Assembly: GCA_002633025.1 (NCBI GenBank)
Contig: NMRB01000127.1
Coordinates: 201,085 to 265,084 of the forward strand
Reading direction: 5' to 3'
Source of the DNA: Notospermus geniculatus
Taxonomy: Eukaryota; Nemertea; Pilidiophora; Heteronemertea; Lineidae
Length of the DNA stretch: 64,000 nucleotides
Made by a program: the position numbers and the translations under genes. Positions within the stretch are counted from its first letter, which is position 1. Every line of letters begins with the position of its first letter. Of this stretch, positions 48,132-59,350 are shown piece by piece. The notes under the pieces were generated by a model. The model did no database searches. It worked only from the letters and a program-made list of their open reading frames with translations, and was not told where the DNA came from.

Positions 48132-48505
48132 ATCTTTGTCTAGCTATTCTTCTGAGTTGGCTAAACCAGTTAAAAGCAACATCTGCTTCGTAACGTTCTC
48201 TTTTCATTACAACCAAAGCAACTACATATAGGGTCTTGTCAATTGTGTGGCCAACGAGCTATCGTTCTCAACCTGCAGCAATAAAACTCGGTCGTGATAT
48301 CCACATTGAAACCCTCCACACAACATACGCCGCGTTTGACAGCAAACCCTTTGTTACTTTCCACCGCAGTGCATGGCTCCGTAACACTGAGTGCATAAAA
48401 AAATCGTACCGCAATCCGGACAAGTGTGTGGCAACTGAACACCATTGGCAAATGCAAAAACTGGGGAACCAATCACACCACTTGTTACTCAATAACGGTA
48501 TTCTG

Positions 48506-48560
48506 ATTGGCTGAGGGAGTATGACGTCCAGATACATGTAGGTCTACCGTATATAAAAAG
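48506..48560 (+). promoter_or_regulatory. core-promoter-like cluster
   Basis: Within 55 bases: inverted CCAAT (ATTGG, 48506-48510), a CRE-like TGACGTCC (48522-48529) and a strong TATA box TATATAAAAAG (48550-48560). Spacing is typical of animal TATA promoters. No coding exon follows closely on the plus strand, so it may serve a non-coding transcript, an exon farther right, or be fortuitous. Confidence 0.4.
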
Positions 48561-49085
48561 GTGTGTAGTGTAGGTAATGTTCTGATCATTCTACGTAGAC
48601 CAACCAGTCCAGCTTGCCATTGGTTGACTTCTGGTCTATAATGGCAGATTAATACGCAGTGTTCACAAATGGGCTCCACTAAATACAACATGACTGACTT
48701 GATGGCGTAAATAAGCGGCCGGAAGAACGTGTCATAAGGCAACAATAAGAAATGACACGGTGATTTTGTGAGGTTTGATTGCTGACTGATTTACGTATTG
48801 GTTCTCGTGTATGTCATGGCCGTCTTCTAGGCCTTGACATCCTGAGGTTTTCAAGGTCCTGCTCCATGTGAGCGTTATCTTCTGCGAGTTGGCCCTCTAT
48901 TGGCAAATCAACCATAGAATTAGAAAACTATGGGCAATCGTTTGTGTCATTGGTCTCAGCGTTAGCTGTAAGGAAAGCAATGATGGTGAATTGCCCATTG
49001 AGAGCCAACTCACACGAGAGACTCTCACGGTGAGGAGGGCCTTTTGAAACTCTGATAACCTCAGGATGAAGCTTGGAATTCCTAT

Positions 49086-49117
49086 CACTACTGTACACCA
49101 ACGGGTGTACAGTAGTG
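49086..49117. other. 14-bp perfect hairpin, AACG loop
   Basis: CACTACTGTACACC and GGTGTACAGTAGTG pair perfectly around AACG. Partial copies of the word (TACACCAACGGGCGTAG and TGTACACCAACACC) follow at 49134 and 49241, so this looks like a small repeat unit. Confidence 0.7.
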
Positions 49118-49694
49118 GTGTACAATATTCCTACACCAACGGGCGTAGAGTAGAAGCTTCCGTAAGTGTAAGGTCGACCTTAAACTTTTGTATTCTACCC
49201 TGCAAACAATAGCTAAAGCTTCTAGAGAATACGGCCCGATCTGTACACCAACACCAATGTCACGCGCGAAGCAAAGACTACGTTCCTGCAACTGAGACAA
49301 TAAGGCTCCACCTGGTTTGGTCAAGTGTATCCTCCTTCAACTTGAATGTGACTCACTCCAGCTGATACCCTCATCCAAACTTAGTGCACATTTGGAGATC
49401 AAACCGGACACCATATTGATTACTTCTTTAGGTTACTCTGGTCTGATTTACGGTGTATTTGTCCATAGGGGTCCAATCAAGAGTGCAAATACATGACAAT
49501 TGTGTCCTATAAGTTTGTTTGGTATCCTCTCAGAGAGCAATATCCAACATATCTCATTTCATGAGACAGTTGAATGTGCCTAAGATCTATATTTTAGGCG
49601 TCACTCGGATACCTTAAAGAAATTACCAACCACAGACTGTCTTGATTGTGAAAAGAGTACTCAAATACCCCAGCTTTCTACAGATACATGTAGG

Positions 49695-49790
49695 ATCGCA
49701 TCAAGGGTGATCCCCACCAACACATGAGTGTTGGATTTACTTCAGGTAAGGTCGTGGGTTCGAATCCTGAAAGTATTGCTTACGACAGGA
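49695..49790 (+). repeat. tRNA-derived SINE fragment
   Basis: B-box-like GTGGGTTCGAATCCTG is followed by AAAGTATTGCTTACGACAGG. Shares layout with the pieces at 6573 and 25200. Confidence 0.5.
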
Positions 49791-50423
49791 ACCAAGATGG
49801 TGCAATCCATCATAATATTGAGGTAGAATAAGTGCAAACTTTCAGCAATCACTTTGCTCCCCACGAAACGTCTATAAATTCAGTTAATAATCCATAAACT
49901 CTATCTTTTAGGAGATGACAAATTTGATTTCGACATGTTCTACTGAGAGATTAGACGTTCATATGGCTTCCTAAGCACGCTCATGTCAAATAGTCACCCA
50001 TGATGTGCTCCAATCCAACCTCCTTACCAATGAGATTGAGGATAAGAGCCACAGGATTACTTTATTTGCAACTAATTTTGATTTATTCTGAATTTGCCCG
50101 GGGAGATGTACGCGGGTTATTTGCTCTGAGCAAAGTCACCAAATTGGCTCTTTCAATTTCGTTCCTGTCAACTTGATTATGGTAATGACGTATTGTTGGT
50201 CAGCGATTTGAAGAAATGGTTCATCTGGCGGTTTATATCCTGATTATACAAACTAGTTTACCAGATCTAAAGATTGGTCGACGTTCTACATGTTTCAATA
50301 TATTGTAAACGACCAATCAGACTTCATTTTTCTGATGTCAACGACAATGAGACAATATCGTCGTCCAAACTCTTGCTGTCAAGTGTACTTTTAGTGCTGT
50401 GGTAAGTGATGACACCAAACGAG

Positions 50424-50653
50424 GGTCCATATTCATAAACACACTATAGTAAAAACGAGATACTTATCTTTTGTGTTGAACAAAGGATAAGTATCACACT
50501 TAGACTAAACTTCTAAACATTACACTTCTGGTAGCTCGACTTGAAACTGCCAGCCTGAAGAAGACCCCCGTTGGGGTCGAAAATTGCGAAATTTCTGGAG
50601 GACGACTCCTTTTATTATACACTTAGACTAAAGTAGTTTTATGAATATGGGCC
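50424..50653. mobile_element. GGCCCCGTATT-family MITE, copy 2, interrupted
   Basis: Outer ends (GGGTCCATATTCATAA and TTTATGAATATGGGCCC) and the central GATACTTATCTTTTGTGTTG / CAAAGGATAAGTATCACAC match copy 1. The right half is split by the 109-base insert at 50510-50618. Confidence 0.88.
50510..50618 (+). mobile_element. 109-bp insert with hairpin, flanked by 14-bp duplication
   Basis: The exact 14-mer ACACTTAGACTAAA stands on both sides (50496-50509 and 50619-50632). Copy 1 of the host MITE has this part only once, so this is a target-site duplication. Inside, CTGAAGA, a six-pair stem (GACCCC/GGGGTC with CGTT loop, 50563-50578) and GAAA follow in order, then AATT/AATT and CCAG/CTGG pairs. 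The order CUGANGA-stem-GAAA is that of a hammerhead ribozyme core. However, there is one extra A before the stem and the outer stem is out of register, so activity is doubtful. Length-variable target duplications suit LINE-, SINE- or Penelope-type insertion. Confidence 0.65.
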
Positions 50654-50754
50654 CAGAACACTAAAGCCACAGCAATGAATTATAACATACCTTTTACTGT
50701 AACTGCCAGTGTCAATTTCATCAAAAACAGGAAAATCGACAGGGCTATGAAACG

Positions 50755-50915
50755 TTAGAGGAACCCTGTCACATAGGTATCCATTGGAAAGCACTGAATG
50801 AGAGCTTTCCAATGAATGCTGCCTTCGGGACAGTGATTCAGGTGTTAAAGAACCTTGGCACATAGGTATTCACTGCAAAGCGAGTGAGAACTTTCCAATG
50901 AATACTAATTTGAGA
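50755..50915. repeat. two-copy duplication, about 90-bp unit
   Basis: Both copies share GAACCYTGKCACATAGGTAT, CAYTGSAAAGC, GAGAGCTTTCCAATGAATGCT or GAGAACTTTCCAATGAATACT. This is a local duplication. Confidence 0.65.
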
Positions 50916-51994
50916 AGGTTCAGAACTATCAGCTCTCTGCCAGTTTGTACAAGTACATTTCAAAATGACAGAATTTCAAAATGACAGAATGTACTTTAAT
51001 TGACAGTGATGGGTGCCATCCTATAGGAACATTATCATCTGTGGTAACGTTGATGTCGTTAAGTGAAATTGATGTTAATTCTCAAATTCTGCATCGCTGT
51101 GATATTCCCACCAATGTGTGTTTCTTCAATTCATTTGAGACAACCAACTTTAATGAAATGCAAAAATTGGAATCAACGAGGCGAATTGACTTCAAGAAGT
51201 GCTGCCAAGTGGTATTTTATTTCAATGCGAAGACAAATTGGAAATTCGAGCTTGGTTTGTATTGGACTTGTTCATCTTATCCTCCCACGAATGCGGTCTT
51301 GTTTGGGATACGATACGTAAAATTGTCTTTTTCAACTTTTTGTTTTTAGGCGGATGAGATCTTTAGGAAATACTTGAAGTTTCGAATACATTTTCAAGGA
51401 GTTCAATGCAATCACTAAAACCTGCCACCAGTTCCATGAAAAGTAACAGAAAGTTTAGTACTTCATGATTTCTGATCCGATGCGGATATTGAAATCCTGA
51501 GCAAGAGGCTGCGGATTCGATTCTTGAGTTGCGCTCTCAACAGGTCAGAAGGGATCAAGTTATTCTCTGAATGGGCTGCTCCTTGAGTTCCCAGAAAGGT
51601 TTCTCCAGAGACTTGCTTGATATATGTAGAGCCTTTGACATCGTGCTGCAGCAGAAGGCGCTATACAGACGCTAGTATTGTCATTAGACAAAGCTTATTC
51701 CCAGACGCTTATTTAAAATGATTGCTTGTTGAAATTCTGCTCACAATCGACTCAACAAAACAAAACACTTTTTGCAGGAAAACTAACAGAAAATTCCCAG
51801 AGCATCCAGTCAAGTTCAAATAAACAACTGTCAATAGATATACCCAAACAAATTTCCCTTAAAAATTTGTGCAAACTCAGATCTTCAACTCAATATCTTT
51901 AACCTGAACCCCATGGAAGATTCTGTTGTGTTAGAGCAGTATATACTCTACTTTCATCGATTTAAGACCGGTTCTGGATATTCAAGCCACGCCC

Positions 51995-52062
51995 ATTCTG
52001 TATAACTCTGACCTCATGGTTCGAATCCATGAATAGAGCTTACCATGTATGATTGACGTGTA
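51995..52062 (+). repeat. SINE B-box fragment
   Basis: CATGGTTCGAATCCATGAATAGAGCTTACCATG has the same B-box-plus-tail arrangement as the other SINE pieces. CATGGTTCG/CGAATCCATG is also nearly palindromic. Confidence 0.4.
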
Positions 52063-52597
52063 GCCTGCCCCTGTGTGCTATGTTTACATCACAATTCGTA
52101 AGCAATGCCTGGATAACCGATGCCGAATGAGTAGGCCTACCGCNTACATGAAAATCATTAGAGTACCTCTTGGTTAGCGCCGATTTTTGCGCACTGCGAC
52201 CCCTGGTGGGCAAAACTGAAAGCACCAACATCTCGTGAACAGAACGGCGTCTTTTCCTGATTCCGAACTACTGTCATCCTCTGGACGTTGTTGGTCTACA
52301 AATATTGGAATTTACCTATTTATTTTGACCTCCTACACAGTTTATTATCTGGTGTACAACCTATTCCCATTTCATCAAAATTTCACAAAAAAATAATGGT
52401 CACAACACCATTGGGAAAATCACAGGCAGATATAATTGAATCGCGTATCCATCCTGGTAAAGCAGGATGTCATGTCAGTGGATAAATAGCTTGTGGAACT
52501 CATCATCAACTGACAGTAAAGCTACAATACTGACGCAATCAGTGGCGTCAGTAATCAAAAGGTAATTAAATGAATTCAGCTAGCAATGACCACATAA

Positions 52598-52747
52598 GGC
52601 CTTTTTACACGGAGTAGGTTCGAGGCCAGTTCACGTACTTTATTTTTGTACCATGAAAAGGGAAGGATAGTACAGGTCGCATGGCTTTTTCAAGGTACAA
52701 AAAGCAAGTGAACTGGCCGCGATCCGGATCGAGCTGTGAACAAGGCC
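52598..52747. mobile_element. 150-bp palindromic MITE
   Basis: Left GGCCTTTTTACACGG, GGCCAGTTCAC, TTTTTGTACCATGAAAA is mirrored by TCAAGGTACAAAAAGC, GTGAACTGGCC, GCTGTGAACAAGGCC. No coding capacity. One ambiguous base lies earlier at about 52144. Confidence 0.8.
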
Positions 52748-53224
52748 ACAGGCACTGTCCAAAATACCATAAAGACGTTACTTCCTCTGAAACCTCCAAA
52801 TAACACCTCACAATAAGTAACACGAGTTATCCTTTTATGTGGTACCAACAGACAGGAGATTAGGAGACTTTATCCGATCGGTCTCGGCTCAGAAGGTGAT
52901 TCTCCTCACATACGCCAAGCCGTTTATTGTTTCATACATTCACCTTTCTATGGCGAGAGTATCATCCGGAAGAAAGAATAATGACTACTAAAAGGAAGGA
53001 TGAAGGACCTTGATGGAAGTCGCTTAGGATTTTGTGGCTGTTTTTGAGATGCGTCCGGCTGTTCCATGTTTTACAAAGCATAATTAAACTAAAAAGTATT
53101 CATAACCAGATTGACATTCATTCAAAATGCACATAAAATGTATTATCTGTCAATTAGCTGTGAGTCGAGGTCATTCCAGTCACATTGGGGATATTGACAT
53201 AGAAATCAGGCGACGGAGGATTGG

Positions 53225-53375
53225 CAAGCCGAGTGGAAATGGCGGCCGACAGGAAGCACCCAATGCACCCGACATCATAGATCACCATGATCCTCTAAAT
53301 CAGCCTATCTGCAAAAAATTTGGCCAAGTCGAAGTGGCGGCCGACTGAGAGCACCCAATGCACCATACATCATAA
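53225..53375. repeat. two-copy duplication, about 98-bp period
   Basis: AATGGCGGCCGACAGGAAGCACCC and AGTGGCGGCCGACTGAGAGCACCC are each followed by AATGCACC..ACATCATA. Local duplication; the frame at 53127-53348 crosses it. Confidence 0.65.
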
Positions 53376-53924
53376 TAATCTTCTAAATCTCTGCAGCCTC
53401 CCCAAACTTCGCCAACTTCAAGAAATCACAGCTTCAGTTGATTTACTTGATAGTTGCTAAAAACCTATGGCACTCTTTTCGTCCTGTTAGTGCTGTACAG
53501 AGTCGAAGGCACTTCACATTCCAGCCCATTCTTTCAGTGCAACACTTGGTCCTTTTAAGCGAATCGAGAGTCGGCCAACAAAATGGCAATCCATCGAACC
53601 GGTTGCGTCTTGGACATTGGTCTTACCACAGGACCACCGAGTTCTCCAGATATTTCGTACTTTTGACAGTCATGTAAGAGAAATTTCTCTTTTTTGTATG
53701 CAAAGAATTCATCCGCTTCCTGAAAACCTTTGTTCCTGTTTAGCAAAGAGAAGAACCTGAAGCTTTACGTGTCTTAAACCTCTCGTTGCCTGCTCCCTGG
53801 AGAACGAGCCTATTAGTGACAGGTTAATCATGATAGTGTCACACTAGAGGCTATGTGATTATACCTTAAAAACTTCAAAGGCTGCCATTGTAGTCTTGTC
53901 TGGGATGACAGCATCATGAACATC

Positions 53925-54192
53925 AATGGTGATTTGCTTTGGGCTTATACTGACGTAGACATGTGTGTCTACACGTACGAGGCTTAACACTTTCATTATT
54001 AGCCTTGCCGTGAAAGCAAAGCTCTTCAATTCTGATTGGAAATTTTTAAAGATGGTGATATGCTTTGGGCTTATATTACTGACAAAGCAAGCGTAAGCAT
54101 GTGTGCCTACAAGTAGCTCGTAACACGTTCACACGTTCGGCTTTGCCATGAAATCAACGCTCTGCGATTCTGATTGGAAATTTTTAAACAAC
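53925..54192. repeat. two-copy duplication, about 130-bp period
   Basis: Both copies run from TGGTGATWTGCTTTGGGCTTATA to TCTGATTGGAAATTTTTAAA and share ATGTGTGYCTACA and CTTTGCCRTGAAA-like blocks. The ends are the best conserved part. Confidence 0.75.
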
Positions 54193-54699
54193 AAGAAACA
54201 AGAAGTGACAAGTCACACAGCAATTCACTTAGTGTAGTACTTATCGTATACCAGCAGTCAAACATCGTCCCCTCAGCTACCACTTAGAGTAACAGAGACG
54301 GCATGAATTGGAAAACTCCCCACAAAGCCAGGGCAAGTGCTTGCCAATAGTTCTCAAACATCAGAACAAACGGTACCTTTTTTATCTCTCGTTCACTCGT
54401 CTTATCTTCCTGTGAATCCAGCCGCAATTAAGCATCCCGGAGAATCCCCTCTAAAATATCCCCCGACTCATTTTTTACATGGATAACTATGGCAACCACT
54501 GCACAATACATTAGACCCACGGGGAAAATCCTTCTGACAAATACTGGAGCCACCATCCGAGGGCTATTACACCACTTCGTTTCTTGTCAAAGGTTCGGCG
54601 ACAAAAAATACTTGTAAGCGTGGAAACACTCGGCTTGCGGCGTGATTAGCCACTTGTAGGCCATCAGATTGCTTTTCTAGATTGACCAGAATTGTTTGA

Positions 54700-54960
54700 A
54701 TACTCCCACCAGTGATTTTTATGGATTCTCTCAATGATGCACCCACCCATGTGAGAAAGCTGGGTATAAGATTGCCAAAGGATTGACCTACACCAATAAT
54801 TCCTCTGATACATCCAACCCCAGCAAGGAAACCCTCTGGATTGTAACACTGCCAAAGGATTTCTGACCCACCAGCGATTTCTCTGAATTCTGTCAATGGT
54901 ACACCCAAAGCTTGTGAGCTGGGGTGTAAGATTGCGAAAGAGTATTGTGAGTTCACTGTG
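54700..54960. repeat. two-copy duplication, about 162-bp period
   Basis: CCCACCAGTGATTTTTATGG and CCCACCAGCGATTTCTCTGA head two copies that share TCAATGRTRCACCCA, GCTGGGKTGTAAGATTGC-like and AAAGGATT words. The 129-codon minus frame here reads the copies as repeated peptide words and is probably an artefact. Confidence 0.6.
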
Positions 54961-55029
54961 ATTCTTGCATACTTTCCAATGCAAAATCAGTACTTATCTT
55001 GAGTATACGCGTGATACTTGAATCTGAGG

Positions 55030-55130
55030 ATGACTAAACACATTTTTTCTACCTAAGCTCCAACTGGGCAGTCTTGATAGAGCCACCACAAGACATTTTT
55101 TGTACCTAAGCTCCGACTGGGCCGAGTCCT
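55030..55130. repeat. two-copy duplication, about 60 bp
   Basis: ACATTTTTTCTACCTAAGCTCCAACTGGGC and ACATTTTTTGTACCTAAGCTCCGACTGGGC are related direct copies. Confidence 0.75.
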
Positions 55131-56624
55131 AATTGATACAGCATTCGAATCCTATAATCAATAACGAAGCCCAATGATTGTCAATTACAGACAGCTAATA
55201 GGAGACCAAGTGGTATGCTATATATCATGCTATATATTCATGTGTGATTGAATCACGAAATCAATAGTGTACTCAGGATACAGCGCCGTGATGCGAGTGG
55301 ATGCTGGGGATTATTGAAGATCAGCTGATCTTTGCTTCAAGCATCGATTACAGGGTGTCTCATCATGATGTCGGTGAACTATTCTGGTGTTAACAGCCAC
55401 AGCACGTCACCATGCAGGGAGTATGGTTCAGGAAAAGCCAGAGAGTAGCATGAGGGCCTTGCATTGTTTATGATGTATGGCCTTCTAATGCCAGTTGCTG
55501 ACTGTGTCCCTTTGATTAATCGAGAGTTTCAGAGATCGGTCCGCTAACGCAAACGCTGACGTTTATATTATCCACAGCATTTTCCTCACCATCACCGCAA
55601 TTTAAGAAGCCAACGCAACCAGGCACAGTTAGCCCCAGCAAATGACGAGCACGCTTTGGGGATGGGGTACCACTTCTACGATTTTGCCCAGTAGTTAAAC
55701 CACACTGAGGTCACCCTTTGGACAAAATACAATGTAGAGGTGTGATATTTTTCAGTGTGGTCATTTTGTGTGTGATTCCCATTGTTTGGCACACACTAGG
55801 AAACAGACTGACTGTTTCTCTGTGTGTCGCTCATTGTCAAGTCGCGCCTTATTCCGTCAATGTATTGTAATGTCACGCTGCAACACGGGTCGCACTGTAA
55901 AACGATATGTGTTAGCAATAACTGGACGATATCTCACACACTCTTTTGTCACTACAATAACGTTTACACCAAAGGGTTAAAAGTAAATGACAGTACGAGT
56001 CAGTATCCGTAGATGCAGAGACAGTTCAAAGTATTGAGTTGCTTTGTTCTCTGGTTTATTATGCGGCACATATCTGACACAGGAAGGATTCATATCAGAT
56101 ACGAGGATTCATATGTGATATTGATGAGATAGACAACACAATGAGATACCACTGGCAGAAAGAGTGACAAGTGGGTCTCGAGGAGTTTGTTGCTGTCTGA
56201 CCTTCTTACTACTCACTTATAACATTTTCTGGCGATTTTACATCAGAAGCAGAGAAGAAATGAAATATAGAACAAGCCAGTAAAATTTAACTGTACAGAG
56301 AATCTGAAGTATTCGCAGAACAGGTGTGACAGGAATCAACGTCCTAGGAATGAAAGTCCGCCAAACAATAGCCCGCTATTGTAAGGGTATATTCGAGTGG
56401 TCATGGTCTCCATAGCCATATATTCTAATCCCTCGCTGAACAATACGACCGGACTTTGATTCCATGGGGACTTTGATCCCTGTCACACTGGTCCACTGCA
56501 GACAAGGCAGCTCCTCTTGTCAATTCACAAGCGATTTCTTGCCGAAACCCAATCTTCAGAATTTACCACCGCCGAGACGTCTTCTGTAGTACATCATAGT
56601 GCATGTTAGGTCTAACTACATTGT

Positions 56625-56680
56625 AGACCCGGCGGGCTTTTCTGGGTTTGATTCTCAGCAAGTCGAATGCCTCGCAACAG
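56625..56680 (+). repeat. possible degenerate SINE B box
   Basis: CTGGGTTTGATTCTCAGC resembles a B box. No A box was recognised. Confidence 0.25.
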
Positions 56681-56721
56681 CAGAATTATTCTTGTTTTAT
56701 GGTACTATTCGTTGACTCATG

Positions 56722-56849
56722 GGCCCGTATTTTAGAATGCTCATCAACGTAAAGGAGTTCCTCAAGCATGTCAAGGCTATTGTTCTCCTGTTGAGAACAA
56801 TAGCCTTGAGGAACTCCTTTACGTTGAGGAGCATTCTAAAATACGGGCC
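56722..56849. mobile_element. GGCCCGTATTTTAGAATGC palindromic MITE
   Basis: A nearly perfect 128-base hairpin: GGCCCGTATTTTAGAATGC, CAACGTAAAGGAGTTCCTCA and AAGGCTATTGTTCTC are mirrored by GAGAACAATAGCCTT, TGAGGAACTCCTTTACGTTG and GCATTCTAAAATACGGGCC. Arms differ by few bases, so insertion is probably recent or the structure is maintained. The terminus resembles the 42581 and 60731 families. Confidence 0.9.
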
Positions 56850-57335
56850 TTATAGTATAGGAAGATGGAGAATACCGTTGGCTTCAAGGGTTGAGTGTTG
56901 TTGGTGATGGAGGCTTTGCCCGAAGACAAACAAGGAACTGCTCGGACACCTGAATCTCCAGTGAGAAGGTGATTGATGAAGGATGAACGGTGAACGCTCA
57001 ACCGTCAGACCAAATTTGAAAATAACGATATAAATCGAACATCACAACATTCCAAAGGTTGTGACATTCTCATTCGGCATAATCTTTTCATCCAGCTAAT
57101 TGAATTTCAACATTAGCAGCAAGAAACGCGCCGAGTTGCCGCATCGCTTTGAAGATTTTTCACCATTCTCATGTTCTGGTAATTGGGATTGAGTTACAGT
57201 GCCATGTCAGTCACCTAATCAGATTCCGTCTAGTCTCCAGGCACTTGTCAACATAGAAGTGCATCTAGTATCATTACGGTGTTGTGATGTAACTGTATCA
57301 ACTGATGGTACAGCGGTAATAGGTTTTGCGTGATC

Positions 57336-57430
57336 CATCCTCCCATTGCAGGGGCTTGGTTCGCTCCACTCCATACACTCGCAGTGGATGATAAGAGGAG
57401 CGAGGTAAAAACCCCTGCTGTGGGAGGATG
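57336..57430. mobile_element. palindromic MITE, CATCCTCCCATTGCAGGGG family, copy 2
   Basis: CATCCTCCCATTGCAGGGG at left and CCCCTGCTGTGGGAGGATG at right, with GGTTCGCTCC/GGAGCGAGGT inside. Same family as 18537-18633. Confidence 0.82.
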
Positions 57431-59076
57431 TGTGTGTTCATCCGCACCGAGGGACAAGCTGGTTTGCAATGACAAGTTCTTTCCCAAAGGCAACAAAGGT
57501 TTACGAAAAAATAACTTTAAATTGATTAACTTCAATCCATATGAGACCAGGTGAAGGCCGCATACTGGTGTCGAAAACTCGTCACATTAACTCACGTTGG
57601 TCTACAAATAACTACAAATGAGAAGATGGCATCAAATACTTTCATTCTCATATTGTTCATTCTTGATCACCACGGCAACTTCTCATTTTCACATTAATAC
57701 TTCACATTTTTACTTCCATGAAAAGCAATCATGAGCGAAAAAGAACTGAAAAGCATTCAAGCTGCACAGGTTGCACACGAACCGATGCAATTTGCATTAA
57801 TATCACATACAGTTAACCTTTAAAACATGTAAAGTTCGTCTCAGAACTTTCCATTACATAAATGGAGCAGAAGAGACTCTACTGAGAGCTTGGTGTAACG
57901 TTAACTGGATTCTGTCTGCAACATTGGAGTATGTATACTGTATCCGGCAGGCTGCCCTTATTGATCTCCGCTTAACACATGTGTACAGTGAGATGCACAC
58001 CAGCATAGCAGTAATATTATCCATGGTCAGATGCATGAGCCGTCCGCAGGTGTCTGCTGGCTCAGCTTGTGCCTTTAGTTCCCTCCTCTTGCTTTGTGGA
58101 AGCAACTGGCTTAATCCTAAGCTGAGGATTTACGCTACACCAAGGCAGGCCTACTGGCTGTATCAAAGACCTGTCAGAGATTATCCCCTCCAAACCCGTC
58201 TATTGGTTACGGGCATGTGTCCATGATGGCATTTTCTATTTGAGAAAAGTGCTGAAACAACATGTTTAAAAGCAGCAGCCTGCATTGGTCATGAATATAT
58301 GGGATATACACGTAGTAACTGAGGACAATTTCTATAAAGAAGATGGGAATTGGAGAAACCAAGATGAAATTTCAACCACGAGTTCGATATGTGGGCGGTG
58401 CATGTCGAAACAAGACCACAATTGCATGTTGTCTTTGGGGCAATTGTCTGCAACATTCCATGAAGATGTCAAAACACTGTCAATTCAAAATCGATACAGT
58501 ATTTGTCTTAGCCATTGTGAACAAGAAACCCCAGCGGTATTCATATCGAACACTGTTATTCTACGGCTTAATCCATCACAGTCAATGCCAACTGTTATCT
58601 CCTGCACGGTACAGCGCATGCCAGCCCAGATCCTATCACTTCAACACAATTCAATACTAAATTTTATCACGGCTGATCCCGGCTTAAAATATGCCAGCAA
58701 ACGTTTTGATTGAGACTTTATATGGTATTAAAATGGGACATTTTAATGCTTTCAGATGGAAGATCAAGCTTTGTAGCTTTCAGGGTTCTCCTCTGGTATC
58801 ATCTGGATGTGAGCAGACCATTACTTTTTATTTGTTTTTGCTGACTGTCAAGGAATTATAGGTGTTTGCTGAACGGAAGACGACTTCAAGGACACCATTC
58901 CAATTTCCTTGTTTTCGTACGCATGGTGAAGTCCAATTGTCCGAAAAGAATGGTACGTTCAGGATGACCAAGTTGTTACATGTACATAGGCTTAACTACT
59001 CTTCATCCCCGAACTGCCACGTTTATTGAAGAATGGGCTGTTTTAGCCCAGTGATTTGTATAAAAAAAAAAATTTA
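57431..59076. other. no supported gene
   Basis: Includes a 142-codon plus frame at 58285-58713 with five scattered cysteines and no recognisable domain. It starts MVMNIWDIHVVTEDN. Splice context is poor and it is not called as a gene. Confidence 0.35.
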
Positions 59077-59350
59077 TACGGGAGAATCCAACTTACCTCG
59101 ACGCGAGTCCAGGTCATAAAAATTTTGTAAGTTCTAAAAATATCGTAATATAGTAGGGGTAGCATAATGGTAGATGGAACAGCCTAGGTATAATATACAA
59201 GCTGTTCCATTTACCATTATGCTACCATTGTATAAAAAATTATTATTACCATTATTTTTGCCCCTCTATATTACTATATTACGGTATTATTAGAACTTAG
59301 AAAATTTTTATGACATGGACTCGCGTCGAGGTAAGTTGGATTCTCCCGTA
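59077..59350. mobile_element. 274-bp fully palindromic MITE
   Basis: TACGGGAGAATCCAACTTAC, CTCGACGCGAGTCCA are mirrored by TGGACTCGCGTCGAG, GTAAGTTGGATTCTCCCGTA. An inner hairpin (GGTAGCATAATGGTA / TACCATTATGCTACC, GGAACAGC/GCTGTTCC) makes nearly the whole length self-complementary. Flanking TA could be a target duplication. The splice-like and frame-like words inside are by-products of the palindrome. Confidence 0.9.

Noticed and set aside
50555-50600. Active hammerhead ribozyme
   Set aside because: Core order fits, but an extra A precedes stem II and the outer stem needs a bulge; kept only as hammerhead-like.
54567-54984. 129-codon minus frame with repeated peptide words
   Set aside because: The peptide repeats follow a 162-base DNA duplication.
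58285-58713. 142-codon plus frame as a gene
   Set aside because: Cysteines are irregular, no domain is recognised and no splice sites support it.
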